A model generated the notes under the pieces. That model was not told the origin of the DNA. It did not search any database and saw only the letters and a list, made by a program, of their open reading frames with translations. Positions 14,841-23,578 of a DNA stretch of 34,019 bases are shown piece after piece. The stretch is from an uncultured Methylobacillus sp. (GTDB taxonomy: Bacteria; Pseudomonadota; Gammaproteobacteria; Burkholderiales; Methylophilaceae), in the NCBI GenBank assembly GCA_946478865.1, contig CAMLDO010000023.1:1-34019 (forward strand). The letters run 5' to 3'. Both the position numbers and the translations under genes were made by a program. Numbering within the stretch: position 1 is the first letter of the stretch; each line of letters starts with the position of its first letter.

Positions 14841-16208
14841 ATGCCGTTCATCCCGCACACGCCTGACGACATCGCCCACATGCTCGACGCTATCGGCGTC
14901 GAGCACATCTCTGCACTATTCGACGAAATCCCGGCGCAACTGCTGAACAGCACGCTGTCGCGCGTGCCGGAAGGCCTCAACGAAATGCAGGTCACGCGCC
15001 TCATGCGCGAACGCGCCGCCCGCGATGGCGGTATGCTCAACTTCATTGGCGCAGGCGCCTACGAACACCACATCCCCGCCGCCGTCTGGCAGATCACCAC
15101 TCGCGGCGAGTTCTACTCCTCCTATACCCCTTATCAGGCCGAAGCCAGCCAGGGCACGCTGCAACTGCTGTATGAATGGCAGACCATGATGGCCTCGCTG
15201 ACCGGCATGGATGTGTCGAATGCGAGCATGTACGACGGCGCGAGCGCAGTGGCCGAAGCTGTGCTCATGGCGGTGCGCGTCAACAAGGCGGGCATACACC
15301 GCGTGCTGGTGCCGCAAAATCTGCACCCGTTCTACCGCGCCGCGTTGCGCACCCTGCTCGCGCCGCAAAAGATCGCCATCAGTGAAATTGCGTTCGATCC
15401 AACCACCGGCCGCATTCATCAGCCCGCGCTGGAACAAGCCGGCGAAGAGCCGTTCGCCGCGCTCATCATCAACCAGCCGAATTTTTTCGGCGTACTCGAG
15501 TTGCCGGACGCGTTGGTCGATTGGGCGCATAGCAAGGGCGCACTCGCCATCGGCGTATCCAATCCGCTCGCGCTCGCGCTCGTCAAACCGGCTGGCGAAT
15601 GGGGCGTGGATGGCGCGGATATCGCCTGTGGTGAAGCGCAACCCTTCGGCATCCCGCTCGCCAATGGCGGCCCCTATGTCGGCTACCTGTGCTGCAAGCG
15701 GGGCCTGGTGCGCCAGATGCCGGGACGCCTGGTGGGACGCACGCTCGACCTCGACGGCAAGGAAGGCTACACACTCACGCTGCAGGCGCGGGAGCAGCAC
15801 ATTCGGCGCGCCAAGGCGACTTCCAATATCTGCACCAACCAGGGCCTCATGGTGACCGCAGCAACCATCCATCTTTCCCTGCTCGGGCTGGACGGCATCG
15901 AGCAGGTTGCGGCGGCTAGCCACGACAACACGAGGCGCCTGCTCGCCTTGCTCACCTCCATTCCCGGCGTGGAGCAGGTGTTCGAAGCGCCACTATTCCA
16001 TGAAGCAACGGTGCGCTTACCCTGCCCGGTCGCCCCGGTGCTGGAAAAGCTCGCAGAAAAAGGCATTCAGGGTGGACTGGATCTGCAGCCTTACTATCCC
16101 GAGCTCGGCCACACGCTGCTGGTGTGTGCCACGGAAACCAAGACCGAAGATGATCTCGCCGCCTTTGCCGCCGCGCTGCGGGGCTGCCTGAAGGAGCTCG
16201 CATGCTGA
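14841..16208 (+). CDS. gcvPA: glycine dehydrogenase (decarboxylating) subunit 1
   Basis: 455 aa, the usual size of the N-terminal half in split P-proteins. Starts [19 protein letters not shown], 18 bases after gcvH; no strong Shine-Dalgarno. Conserved blocks include [28 protein letters not shown] and the late LALQ/[21 protein letters not shown] region. It forms the alpha2beta2 P-protein with GcvPB and decarboxylates glycine onto the lipoyl arm of GcvH. The stop overlaps gcvPB by 7 bases. Confidence 0.96.
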   Translation: MPFIPHTPDDIAHMLDAIGVEHISALFDEIPAQLLNSTLSRVPEGLNEMQVTRLMRERAARDGGMLNFIGAGAYEHHIPAAVWQITTRGEFYSSYTPYQAEASQGTLQLLYEWQTMMASLTGMDVSNASMYDGASAVAEAVLMAVRVNKAGIHRVLVPQNLHPFYRAALRTLLAPQKIAISEIAFDPTTGRIHQPALEQAGEEPFAALIINQPNFFGVLELPDALVDWAHSKGALAIGVSNPLALALVKPAGEWGVDGADIACGEAQPFGIPLANGGPYVGYLCCKRGLVRQMPGRLVGRTLDLDGKEGYTLTLQAREQHIRRAKATSNICTNQGLMVTAATIHLSLLGLDGIEQVAAASHDNTRRLLALLTSIPGVEQVFEAPLFHEATVRLPCPVAPVLEKLAEKGIQGGLDLQPYYPELGHTLLVCATETKTEDDLAAFAAALRGCLKELAC

Positions 16209-17644
16209 TTTTCCAGCACTCGCGCACCGACCGCGCCAACGGCGCGCAATCGCTCAGCCATACTCTGCAAAACGCTATCCCCGAAGCGCTGCGCCGCTCC
16301 TCGCGCCCACTGCTGCCGCAAGTCTCGGAGCTCGATGCGGTGCGGCACTACACCCAGCTCAGCCAGAAGAATTTTTCCATCGACACGCACTTTTACCCGC
16401 TGGGCTCGTGCACGATGAAGTACAACCCGCGCGCCGCCAATGCGCTCGCGATGCTGCCCGGTTTCCTCGAGCGTCATCCACTGGCGCCGGAAAGCACGGG
16501 GCAGGGCTTTCTCGCATGCCTGTGGGAGCTACAGGAAATGCTGGCCGATGTCACTGGCATGGCAGCGGTCAGCCTGACGCCGATGGCCGGCGCACAGGGC
16601 GAACTGGCCGGCATCGCGATGATCCATGCCTACCATGCGGCTCGTGGCGACACTGCTCGCAGCGAAATCATCGTGCCAGACGCCGCGCACGGGACCAATC
16701 CCGCCACCGCCACGATGTGCGGCTACACCATTCGTGAAATCCCCACCGATGCCAACGGCGACGTGGATGTGCAGGCACTCAAAGCCGCATGCGGCCCGCA
16801 GACCGCCGGCCTCATGCTCACCAATCCGTCCACACTCGGCGTGTTCGAGCGCAACATCGTCGAGATTGCCCGTACCGTGCATGAAGCCGGCGGCCTGCTG
16901 TATTACGACGGCGCCAATCTCAACGCGATCCTCGGCAAGGTAAAGCCGGGCGACATGGGCTTCGATGTGATCCACATGAATTTGCACAAGACCTTCTCCA
17001 CCCCCCATGGCGGCGGCGGTCCCGGCGCAGGCGCGGTGGGAGTCAGCAAACGCCTGGAACCTTTCCTGCCGGTACCCGTGATAGCACGCGAAGGTGACCG
17101 CTACCGCTGGCTCAGCGAAGCGGACCGCCCGCAAAGTATCGGCCGCCTTTCCGCCTTCATGGGCAACGCCGGAGTCTTGCTGCGCGCCTATGTCTATGCG
17201 CGCATGCTGGGCCGTACCGGCATGCAGCGTGTCGCCGAATTCGCCGCGCTCAATGCCAATTACCTCATGAATCGCTTGCGCGCCGCCGGGTTCGAACTGG
17301 CATTTCCCACGCGCCGGGCGAGCCACGAATTCATCGTTACCCTGCAAAAACTCAAGGAAGAAACCGGCGTCAGCGCAATGGATGTCGCCAAGCGCCTGCT
17401 GGACAAGGGCTTCCATGCGCCGACAACCTATTTCCCGCTGCTCGTGCCGGAATGCCTGCTCATCGAGCCGACCGAAACCGAAGCCCGGGAGACGCTGGAT
17501 GCGTTCGTCGCTGCCCTTAGTGAAATCGTGACTGAAGCACGCACTTCTCCCGAATTGCTGAAGACGGCCCCGCACTCCATGCCGGTGCGTCGCCTGGACG
17601 ACGTCAAAGCCGCGCGTGAACCGGATCTGACATGGAAGTCCTGA
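16202..17644 (+). CDS. gcvPB: glycine dehydrogenase (decarboxylating) subunit 2
   Basis: 480 aa, the PLP-bearing half of the split P-protein. Conserved start region includes [14 protein letters not shown]; the PLP lysine is K263 in [16 protein letters not shown], with the glycine-rich loop after it. ATG 16202 lies inside gcvPA (7-base overlap), so translation is coupled. With GcvPA it releases CO2 from glycine. A split P-protein is seen in several Nitrosomonadales and other lineages, unlike the single-chain GcvP of enterobacteria. Confidence 0.97.
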   Translation: MLIFQHSRTDRANGAQSLSHTLQNAIPEALRRSSRPLLPQVSELDAVRHYTQLSQKNFSIDTHFYPLGSCTMKYNPRAANALAMLPGFLERHPLAPESTGQGFLACLWELQEMLADVTGMAAVSLTPMAGAQGELAGIAMIHAYHAARGDTARSEIIVPDAAHGTNPATATMCGYTIREIPTDANGDVDVQALKAACGPQTAGLMLTNPSTLGVFERNIVEIARTVHEAGGLLYYDGANLNAILGKVKPGDMGFDVIHMNLHKTFSTPHGGGGPGAGAVGVSKRLEPFLPVPVIAREGDRYRWLSEADRPQSIGRLSAFMGNAGVLLRAYVYARMLGRTGMQRVAEFAALNANYLMNRLRAAGFELAFPTRRASHEFIVTLQKLKEETGVSAMDVAKRLLDKGFHAPTTYFPLLVPECLLIEPTETEARETLDAFVAALSEIVTEARTSPELLKTAPHSMPVRRLDDVKAAREPDLTWKS

Positions 17645-17913
17645 CCACCCGACTCCTGCGTATTCATGGCCGGGTGCAAGGCGTAGGTTATCGGGAATCG
17701 ATGCGGCAGGAAGCGAGCCGGCTGCATCTTGATGGATGGGTGCGCAATCGCGCGGATGGTACCGTAGAAGCACTGGTACACGGCAAACAGGAAAGCGTTG
17801 AGCTCCTGATCGAATGGGCCCGGCAAGGGCCGCGCTTTGCCAAGGTTGAATGGGTAGATGTTTCTGCTACCGAGGCGTCTGTAGAAACAGGATTCGCCAT
17901 TCGTTTCGATTGA
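17632..17913 (+). CDS. acyP: acylphosphatase
   Basis: 93 aa, standard length. The signature [15 protein letters not shown] (9-23) contains the phosphate-binding loop and catalytic Arg (R18-V-Q-G-V-G-Y-R numbering region), followed by [17 protein letters not shown] with the catalytic Asn (N of VRN). It hydrolyses acyl phosphates; physiological role is unclear. ATG lies 13 bases inside gcvPB, so it is translationally coupled to the glycine cleavage operon. This is an uncommon partner and possibly accidental. Confidence 0.93.
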   Translation: MEVLTTRLLRIHGRVQGVGYRESMRQEASRLHLDGWVRNRADGTVEALVHGKQESVELLIEWARQGPRFAKVEWVDVSATEASVETGFAIRFD

Positions 17914-17935
17914 GTAAAGAATTCGATTAAACAAA

Positions 17936-17967
17936 GAAAAAGGCCGCCCATCTGCATGAGCGGCCTT
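17936..17967 (-). terminator. rho-independent terminator of the His/Gly/Lys-tailed protein gene
   Basis: Read on the minus strand, AAGGCCGC (17967-17960), a 12-nt loop and GCGGCCTT (17947-17940) are followed by a T-rich run (TTTCTTTG). Also between convergent genes, so it may stop gcv transcription from the other side, though without a T-run on that strand. Confidence 0.8.
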
Positions 17968-18008
17968 CACGAGCTGCAGCTCAGCTGCCAGCCCGCCCCC
18001 GGGCGGAT

Positions 18009-18491
18009 TCAGTGTTTTCCGTTACCCTTGTCATGCCCTTTGCCAGGGCCTTTATCATGGCCTTTTCCCGGCCCCTTATCATGGTCATGATTCTTGCCAT
18101 GATCCATGTCATGTTTCCGGTCAGGTCCACCACCATGACGCGAACGGTATTCCGGCACATAAACATCGTTATACCAACGATCCTGCACAAAATAGACCGG
18201 ACGGCCGCAAGCATTGTACTGGCCGCAGTAGCTGTGCCACTTTTTGGCCTGGCCCGGCGGCACGTGCAAGTAAATAGGCTCGTACGCGACGCCAACCGGC
18301 CGCACGATGATGGGCTCCGGATACACGAGTACCGGTCTCGGGAAATCGCCGATATCGATACGTCCGTAAAAACCGGGCTGACCTACCGTCACGGATACAC
18401 CCACATCCGCACCGACTGCAGAAAAACTGAATACAGCTGAAGCCGCAACCATGGCTCCCATAAAACATTTTACGAGGCGTTGACCTTTCAT
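18009..18491 (-). CDS. secreted protein with His/Asp/Gly/Lys-rich repeat tail
   Basis: 160 aa. AAGGA lies 8 nt before ATG. Signal peptide 1-28 (predicted cut VGA|DV). The body has VGVSVTVGQPGFYGRIDIGDFPRP, then IYLHVPPGQAKKWHSYCGQYNACGRPVYFVQDRWYNDVYVPEY, with two Cys that may pair; this body is widespread in uncharacterised proteobacterial exported proteins. The tail from about residue 125 has repeats of GHDKGPGK with many His and Asp, which could bind metal ions; this is inference. It is on the same strand as fae, 105 bases downstream of it, and has its own terminator at 17936-17967. Confidence 0.85.
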   Translation of the reverse strand: MKGQRLVKCFMGAMVAASAVFSFSAVGADVGVSVTVGQPGFYGRIDIGDFPRPVLVYPEPIIVRPVGVAYEPIYLHVPPGQAKKWHSYCGQYNACGRPVYFVQDRWYNDVYVPEYRSRHGGGPDRKHDMDHGKNHDHDKGPGKGHDKGPGKGHDKGNGKH

Positions 18492-18596
18492 ATCAGGTTC
18501 CTTTTTCTATCTAGGTAATTCAGTAACGCACAGGTTCATGTCGAGGATGACATCCGGGAATGCATCCCGCCTGTTTCTACTACGTTAAACCCCGTT

Positions 18597-19160
18597 TCAA
18601 TGTAACGGCAAATTACTGCGCGCCTGTAATCCGACGCTTGAATAATCGTGTGCTGCAAACGGATGATGCACGACTGCTTCCTGAGCAATTACGTCGCTCG
18701 GCAAAGGCAGACCTTCGACTGCACGACGGACCGCAAGCTTGGTGGCTTCATAATTCCAATCCTGGATCTTGGCATCGTCCTCGGCATCCCAGTGGATAAA
18801 GACGCCGACACAGACAAACAGGTCGTTGGCTTCCTCTACCGGGATGACGCCTTCCTTGACACTATCCGCAATCGCCTCCGCAACGCCTGCCTGGGCAGGT
18901 CCGAACATCTGGACCGCCTGCTTGGCATTCTTGATGTCCACCTTGTTGAACATCACGGTGGGCGGTTTCGCCATCATGTTGGGAGCGAGCACGGCAAGCA
19001 ATGCATTGTCACCGCGCTTCTGATTGCTGAGAGCGATACAGAAGGCCGTTTCGGCTCCGCTTCCGCGGGGGCCGATAATCAAGTCTACATGCGCGACTTC
19101 ATTACCTTCGCCGATCAGTGCTTCGCCGATCAGCACTTTATTGATTTTTCTGGTTTCCAT
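18597..19160 (-). CDS. fae: formaldehyde-activating enzyme
   Basis: 187 aa. ATG 19160 is chosen for its very strong ribosome site (AAGGAGGTGA, spacing about 5 nt); the longer frame to 19280 is not family-like. Motifs of Fae are all present: [27 protein letters not shown] with the catalytic His24, [65 protein letters not shown]. It condenses formaldehyde with tetrahydromethanopterin to methylene-H4MPT, the entry step of H4MPT-linked C1 oxidation. No other H4MPT-pathway genes (mtdB, mch, fhc) are in the window. The C-terminus ([10 protein letters not shown]...) is slightly longer than typical. A role in detoxification of formaldehyde is an alternative to growth on C1 compounds. Confidence 0.93.
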   Translation of the reverse strand: METRKINKVLIGEALIGEGNEVAHVDLIIGPRGSGAETAFCIALSNQKRGDNALLAVLAPNMMAKPPTVMFNKVDIKNAKQAVQMFGPAQAGVAEAIADSVKEGVIPVEEANDLFVCVGVFIHWDAEDDAKIQDWNYEATKLAVRRAVEGLPLPSDVIAQEAVVHHPFAAHDYSSVGLQARSNLPLH

Positions 19161-19275
19161 GGTTTCACCTCCTTTCTTCAGATATGCCCGACACGCTAAA
19201 ACGTCGCGCACGAGCAAGCGAAAGCTGTAAAACCCGGTTATTTTTTTGACCGGCCATTTCAGGAGAAAGTTCTGA

Positions 19276-19304
19276 CGCACGTGTAGGAGAAAAGCCTACA
19301 TGCG
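19276..19304. promoter_or_regulatory. bulged 10-bp hairpin in the fae/nuoI divergent region
   Basis: CGCA-CG-TGTAGG (19276-19287), loop AGAAAAG, CCTACATGCG (19295-19304): ten pairs with a 2-nt bulge. It lies 64 bp before the nuoI-like start and 116 bp before the fae start. No T-run follows on either strand, so an operator or 5'-UTR element is more likely than a terminator. Confidence 0.35.
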
Positions 19305-19367
19305 AACAATTGCCAGACTCAAGGAATTCTGTCGTCCCAGTTCTTGTCGAACCAGCGGAGGTATACG

Positions 19368-19856
19368 ATGCGGCCGCTACGAGAAATTTTCCATACCTGG
19401 TTCCTGATCGAGCTATTGCGCGGGATGCGCCTGACCGGCAAGGCACTCTTCCGCCGCAAGGTGACGGTGCAGTATCCGGAAGAAAAAACGCCGCTATCCC
19501 CCCGTTTCCGCGGGTTGCATGCACTGCGCCGCTACCCCAATGGCGAAGAGCGCTGCATCGCATGCAAGCTGTGCGAGGCCGTGTGCCCGGCCATGTGCAT
19601 CACGATCGACTCCGAGGAACGCCCGGACTCCACACGGCGCACCACGCGCTACGACATCGACCTGTTCAAGTGCATCTACTGCGGCTTCTGCGAGGAAGCC
19701 TGCCCGACCGACGCCATCGTCATGACGCGGCATTTCGAATTTCACATGGAGGAACGGGGACAGGCCGTGATCGACAAGGAGCACCTGCTGATACAGGGCG
19801 ACCGGTTCGAACAGCAGATTGCCGCAGATCGCGCGATGGATGCGCCTTACCGCTGA
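19368..19856 (+). CDS. nuoI: NuoI-type 2x[4Fe-4S] ferredoxin subunit, orphan
   Basis: 162 aa, normal for complex I subunit I. GGAGG lies 7-11 nt before ATG 19368. Two cluster motifs: C63[10 protein letters not shown]73P and C102[10 protein letters not shown]112P, binding N6a and N6b in complex I. N-terminal amphipathic region [32 protein letters not shown] and the C-terminal VIDKEHLL are as in NuoI. No other nuo gene is nearby, so it is either a second copy or an auxiliary electron carrier; it is divergent to fae. Its last 10 bases overlap the tail of the convergent lipocalin gene. Confidence 0.9.
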   Translation: MRPLREIFHTWFLIELLRGMRLTGKALFRRKVTVQYPEEKTPLSPRFRGLHALRRYPNGEERCIACKLCEAVCPAMCITIDSEERPDSTRRTTRYDIDLFKCIYCGFCEEACPTDAIVMTRHFEFHMEERGQAVIDKEHLLIQGDRFEQQIAADRAMDAPYR

Positions 19857-20395
19857 GTATCGGCTTTTGAGTGGTTTATGAAGGTGACCGTTTCGGTCGC
19901 GAAGTTCAACGTCTTGGCTTTTTCGAGCAAACGCTCGATCTGGCTAGCTTCGAGCGACGGGGTGCGGGCGAGTATCCAGAGATAATCGCGGTTGGGCGAT
20001 CCCACCAGCGACCATTGATACCCCTGATCCAGTGCGATGATCCAGTAGTCGCCCCAGACAAAGGGGAAAAAACCGAGCCAGGACGGTGCGAAGCGTACTT
20101 CGAGGCGAGATGCGGAACCGTCGCTTGAGCGTGCCACTCCCTGAGCCGAAATCCTGGTTCCATCAGTTTTGACGCATTGGTTGAGCACATCGATACGATT
20201 GCCGGGGAGCACCTTGTAAGTGGCGGTAATGTCTCGGGCGCACTCCCGCTCGAAACGGTTCGGCAACCTGGCAATCTCGTACCAACGTCCGGCATACTTC
20301 TGAAGGTCTACTTGCGGCACGACAGGAAGCGGCTGGTCTGCCATGGCTGCCGTGCTCAACATGAGTGCGAGCCACCCTGCTCGCTTGAGCGCCAT
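19847..20395 (-). CDS. blc: Blc-type outer membrane/periplasmic lipocalin
   Basis: 182 aa starting [21 protein letters not shown], with a signal peptide cut at about residue 19 (AMA|DQ). Unlike E. coli Blc there is no lipobox Cys, so it is likely soluble periplasmic. Lipocalin GxW signature [14 protein letters not shown] (36-49), [17 protein letters not shown] and the LWILARTP motif are present. Binds lysophospholipids or fatty acids in characterised relatives. ATG 20395 follows GGAGG by 12 nt; a TTG at 20404 is possible. It is coupled to the upstream small membrane protein (stop at 20401). The exact start is uncertain. Confidence 0.9.
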   Translation of the reverse strand: MALKRAGWLALMLSTAAMADQPLPVVPQVDLQKYAGRWYEIARLPNRFERECARDITATYKVLPGNRIDVLNQCVKTDGTRISAQGVARSSDGSASRLEVRFAPSWLGFFPFVWGDYWIIALDQGYQWSLVGSPNRDYLWILARTPSLEASQIERLLEKAKTLNFATETVTFINHSKADTQR

Positions 20396-20400
20396 TACTT

Positions 20401-20661
20401 TCAATCGCCTCCTCCTCCGCCATCGCCCCCACCGCCATCATTGCCGGAAGCACTCGAGTCGCTCCAACTCCCGCTCGCTCCTGCGCCGCTGAATTCGCCA
20501 CCGTGACCTGCATAAGCTTCGTTAGATGAAGAGCCGGAACTGCTCGCCGAGCCAGAGAAGTCGACCCCGGAATCCATGGTACGGTTTCGTCGCGGCATAT
20601 GCCGAAACAAAAGGTAGAGAATAACGGCCAGTCCGGCCACGATGAGAAGAAATGGAATCAT
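20401..20661 (-). CDS. small membrane protein with Gly/Ser-rich tail
   Basis: 86 aa. GGGGAG lies 4-9 nt before ATG. One N-terminal TM helix (MIPFLLIVAGLAVILYLLF, residues 1-19), a basic stretch HMPRRNR, then a Ser/Gly/Asp-rich tail ending in poly-Gly with Asp. The stop is 6 bases from the lipocalin ATG, so the two are co-transcribed and probably translationally coupled. No function is known. Low-complexity tails of this type are common in small bacterial membrane proteins. Confidence 0.7.
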   Translation of the reverse strand: MIPFLLIVAGLAVILYLLFRHMPRRNRTMDSGVDFSGSASSSGSSSNEAYAGHGGEFSGAGASGSWSDSSASGNDGGGGDGGGGGD

Positions 20662-20723
20662 GAACTCCCCCTATTCATGGAGGGAGTGTGCCTCACGCGA
20701 CTTTGTCAGGCAATGGCGGCGCG

Positions 20724-21215
20724 TTACTGGGATTTGGTGGCGCGGGAATCAGGCGCAGGATTTTCGGCGCGCGCGGTTTCGCGCTTTTCCATGAGCAGGC
20801 GATCGCGCGCGGCCTGCATTTCGTCACGCGTGATGACATTGTCGCCATTGAGGTCGATCTGGTCGAACTGGCGTGCAAGCCGCGGCATGCGTAATTGCGC
20901 CTCGCTGCGGGAAATGGAACCGACACCGCTCTTGTCGGCATTATTGAGGCGCTCCTGCATGCGGTCATGCATGAGTCGACGACGCTCCTCGACCTGGTCG
21001 CCATCAGGATAGGCTTGGCGAGAGTAGGCATTCAACACTTCGCGCAGGCGGCGGCGGGCTTCAGGAGGGAGCTTTTCTTCCAGCTTCTGACGGTCCTCTA
21101 CTTGTTCGTCTGTGACAGAAGTAGCGGAATTCGAAGGCAAATTAGTGGAATCCGTCAGCGCCGGACGGGTAAAGACAAGCAATGCCAAACATGCCAATAG
21201 TGATGTTTTTTTCAT
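20724..21215 (-). CDS. secreted EF-hand protein
   Basis: 163 aa. Signal peptide about 1-21 (MKKTSLLACLALLVFTRPAL). A charged helical region (about 36-90, rich in Glu/Arg) precedes two EF-hand loops: D94-KSGVGSISRSE (94-105) and D121-LNGDNVITRDE (121-132), the second canonical, the first with an unusual V in the middle. It presumably binds Ca2+ in the periplasm. ATG 21215 has only a weak Shine-Dalgarno (AAGG, 5 nt before). Divergent from ompR and sharing its upstream region. Confidence 0.85.
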   Translation of the reverse strand: MKKTSLLACLALLVFTRPALTDSTNLPSNSATSVTDEQVEDRQKLEEKLPPEARRRLREVLNAYSRQAYPDGDQVEERRRLMHDRMQERLNNADKSGVGSISRSEAQLRMPRLARQFDQIDLNGDNVITRDEMQAARDRLLMEKRETARAENPAPDSRATKSQ

Positions 21216-21421
21216 GCAGCCTTATATTGCTACGCGATCATTGTGAATATTTTCGGGCGGGGAGGGGCACAACCTCGCCGCCCGAACATGCGCAACTGCA
21301 GCATTTTTCGTCATCATTCCCGACGGAACGATCAACTCTTTTTACACGGAGACCTTGTGGAGATCAAGGCATGATCAGAATATCTACAGGATGTAACCGA
21401 GATATTTCCGTCTCCGGAAAA

Positions 21422-21441
21422 TTTGTAACAATCTGTAACAA
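21422..21441. promoter_or_regulatory. tandem 10-bp OmpR-like half-sites
   Basis: TTTGTAACAA (21422-21431) and TCTGTAACAA (21432-21441) are two direct repeats with exactly 10-bp period, like known OmpR sites built from GTAACA-type half-sites. They lie 62-81 bp before the ompR start, suggesting autoregulation. It matches the known pattern by eye only. Confidence 0.5.
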
Positions 21442-21445
21442 TTCA

Positions 21446-21460
21446 TGAGAATCGTTATCA
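21446..21460. promoter_or_regulatory. Fur-box-like 7-1-7 palindrome
   Basis: TGAGAAT-C-GTTATCA matches 12 of 14 positions of the 7-1-7 Fur consensus TGATAAT-N-ATTATCA. It is adjacent to the OmpR-like repeats and 42 bp upstream of ompR. Iron-dependent control of ompR-envZ or of the divergent EF-hand gene is possible. Confidence 0.4.
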
Positions 21461-21486
21461 AAAACACGTGATTAGATCAATTTTCA

Positions 21487-21501
21487 GCGCTAACATAGCG
21501 C
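21487..21501 (+). promoter_or_regulatory. hairpin/palindrome abutting the ompR start codon
   Basis: GCGCTA-ACA-TAGCGC is a 6-bp inverted repeat with a 3-nt loop ending one base before ATG 21503. No Shine-Dalgarno is present in front of ompR, and this element occupies its place. It could be a DNA operator or an RNA structure limiting translation. Confidence 0.45.
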
Positions 21502-21502
21502 C

Positions 21503-22216
21503 ATGCAAAAAAAGATCCTCATCGTTGACGACGATCAGCGCCTGCGCGAGCTGCTGGTCCGCTATCTGAACGAGCAGGGCTTCGAGGTTCAATCCGCGAG
21601 CGACGCGTCAACCATGGACGCAATGCTTGCGGAAAATCAGTACCAACTCATGGTACTCGATCTGATGCTGCCTGGCGAGGATGGGCTGGCGATATGCCGT
21701 CGCCTGCGCGGCAGCGGCAACAATCTTCCTGTCGTCATGCTGACTGCTCGCGGCGACGAGGTAGACCGCATTGTCGGACTGGAAATGGGTGCGGACGACT
21801 ATCTGCCCAAGCCTTTCAATCCCCGCGAACTGCTGGCCCGCATCAACGCAGTGCTGCGGCGCCACGCCACGACAGCCAATCCGACTGAGCAGCACCACAC
21901 CGTCAGTTTTGGCGAGTTCGTATTCGACCCGCTCGCCCGCAGCCTCCACCGCAACGGCACTCCGATTTCGATTACAAGCGGGGAATATGCCCTGCTGAAT
22001 GCACTTGCCAGTCATCCACGTCAGCCGCTCTCGCGCGACCGTCTCATGGAACTTGCCCGCGGCCGCGAGCTGGATGCTTTCGACCGCAGCGTGGACGTGC
22101 AAGTCTCCCGCCTGCGCAAGCTGATCGAGCCCGACCCCGCCCAGCCACGCTTTATCCAGACCGTATGGGGCTACGGTTACGTCTTCGTGCCCGACGGGGG
22201 TCCCGCCTCTACATGA
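21503..22216 (+). CDS. ompR: OmpR-family response regulator
   Basis: 237 aa. Receiver domain with acidic pocket VDDDQ (about 8-12), phospho-Asp D53 in VLDLMLPGEDG and K of LPKPFNP, then a winged-helix DNA-binding domain ending VSRLRKLIEPDPAQPRFIQTVWGYGYVF. Regulates porins and osmotic response in relatives when phosphorylated by EnvZ. ATG 21503 has no Shine-Dalgarno. The stop overlaps the envZ start (ATGA), so the pair is translationally coupled. It lies 287 bases from the divergent EF-hand gene. Confidence 0.95.
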   Translation: MQKKILIVDDDQRLRELLVRYLNEQGFEVQSASDASTMDAMLAENQYQLMVLDLMLPGEDGLAICRRLRGSGNNLPVVMLTARGDEVDRIVGLEMGADDYLPKPFNPRELLARINAVLRRHATTANPTEQHHTVSFGEFVFDPLARSLHRNGTPISITSGEYALLNALASHPRQPLSRDRLMELARGRELDAFDRSVDVQVSRLRKLIEPDPAQPRFIQTVWGYGYVFVPDGGPAST

Positions 22217-23514
22217 CCTGGCTGCCCCGCACGTTGTTGTCGCGGATCATGCTGCTGATCGCCTTCCTGCTAATGGCGGGCCAGTATGCCGCTTTTCGCC
22301 TGTTCGAGTACGTCGAGCGCGAGCCTCGCGCAACTGCGGCCGCGCTGCAGGCCGTCAGTATCGCCAACCTGACCCGTGCCGCGCTACTGGCAGCGCACGA
22401 AAACCGTCGCCTGCAATTGCTGACCGAGCTGTCCCAGACCGAAGGCGTGCGCGTCTACCCCATCGAGATTTTCGAAGTCGTCGAGCCCCTGCCGGACGAT
22501 CCGTTGATCCAGCTGATTGCGGAAAAGATCGTGGCCCAGATGGGTGCGGGCACCGTCGTCAGCGTCAATCATCTCGGCTTGCCTGGCCTGTGGGTAAGCT
22601 TTTCCATCGACGATGAGGATTTCTGGGTCGTCATCCCCAAAATTCGTACCGAGCGCCCCGCGCCTTGGCAATGGGTGGAATGGGGCGCGCTCATGCTGAC
22701 GTTGTCACTTGCAGGCGCTTACTTCATCGCGGCCCGCATCAATCGTCCCTTGCATCTGCTCGCGAAAGCCGCCGACCAGGTGGCGCGCGGCATCAAGGCG
22801 GATCGCCTGCCGGAATACGGGGTGGAGGAGTTGCAGCGCGTCAGCCATACCTTCAATGAAATGACGGATGCCCTGGCACGACTGGACTCGGAGCGGACAC
22901 TGCTGCTGGCAGGTGTTTCGCATGACTTGCGCACTCCGCTCGCCCGCCTGCGTTTGTCGGTGGAGATGTTGTCCGCCTCTGATGCGATGAAAGCCGGCAT
23001 GATCCAGGATATCGAAGACATGGACGGCATCATTCGCCAGTTCCTGGATTTCGTGCGCGGGCTGGAAGGCGAAACCGAACAGAAAGAAGACCTGAACGCC
23101 CTCATTCAATCGACGGCCGACCGCTATGCGCGCAGCGGAAAAACGCTACATCTCAATCTGGGTAGTCTACCGGAACTCATGCTGCGCCCTCTCGCGATGC
23201 AGCGCCTGCTGGGCAACCTCATCGACAATGCGTTCGCCTATGGCGGCAAGAAGGTCGAGATCATGACCCGCAACCAGAACGGAACCATCACATTAAGCGT
23301 CATGGATGATGGTCCTGGCATTCCCGAGAAGGAAATGGACCGGCTGCTGCGTCCCTTCGAGCGCCTGGATTCGGCACGCGGTCAGGACGGAGGCAGCGGC
23401 CTGGGGCTGGCAATTTCGGACCGGATTACGCGCCTCCACGGCGGCAACCTCTCGCTACACAATCGCGAGATCGGAGGGCTGGAAGTGCGCATCACCCTTA
23501 CCCGGAAAAGCTGA
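22213..23514 (+). CDS. envZ: EnvZ-type sensor histidine kinase
   Basis: 433 aa. ATG 22213 overlaps the ompR stop. TM1 is at about 10-28 (IMLLIAFLLMAGQYAAF), a periplasmic domain of about 125 residues follows, TM2 is at about 155-175, then HAMP, the dimerisation box GVSHDLRTPLARLRLS with phospho-acceptor H237, N-box GNLIDNAFAYGG, G1 DDGPGIPE and G2 GGSGLGLAISD. Phosphorylates and dephosphorylates OmpR. The N-terminus with the FEYVEREPRATAAALQAV signature is like betaproteobacterial EnvZ homologues. Confidence 0.95.
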   Translation: MTWLPRTLLSRIMLLIAFLLMAGQYAAFRLFEYVEREPRATAAALQAVSIANLTRAALLAAHENRRLQLLTELSQTEGVRVYPIEIFEVVEPLPDDPLIQLIAEKIVAQMGAGTVVSVNHLGLPGLWVSFSIDDEDFWVVIPKIRTERPAPWQWVEWGALMLTLSLAGAYFIAARINRPLHLLAKAADQVARGIKADRLPEYGVEELQRVSHTFNEMTDALARLDSERTLLLAGVSHDLRTPLARLRLSVEMLSASDAMKAGMIQDIEDMDGIIRQFLDFVRGLEGETEQKEDLNALIQSTADRYARSGKTLHLNLGSLPELMLRPLAMQRLLGNLIDNAFAYGGKKVEIMTRNQNGTITLSVMDDGPGIPEKEMDRLLRPFERLDSARGQDGGSGLGLAISDRITRLHGGNLSLHNREIGGLEVRITLTRKS

Positions 23515-23578
23515 CGAGCGGATTATCAGCAACGCACTCTAAAAGATGCAATTTGACTGGCTCTGGTCGGCAAGCACG

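Noticed and set aside
16529..17773. 414-codon minus-strand frame opposite gcvPB
   Set aside because: Antisense to a fully recognisable P-protein subunit; no start signal.
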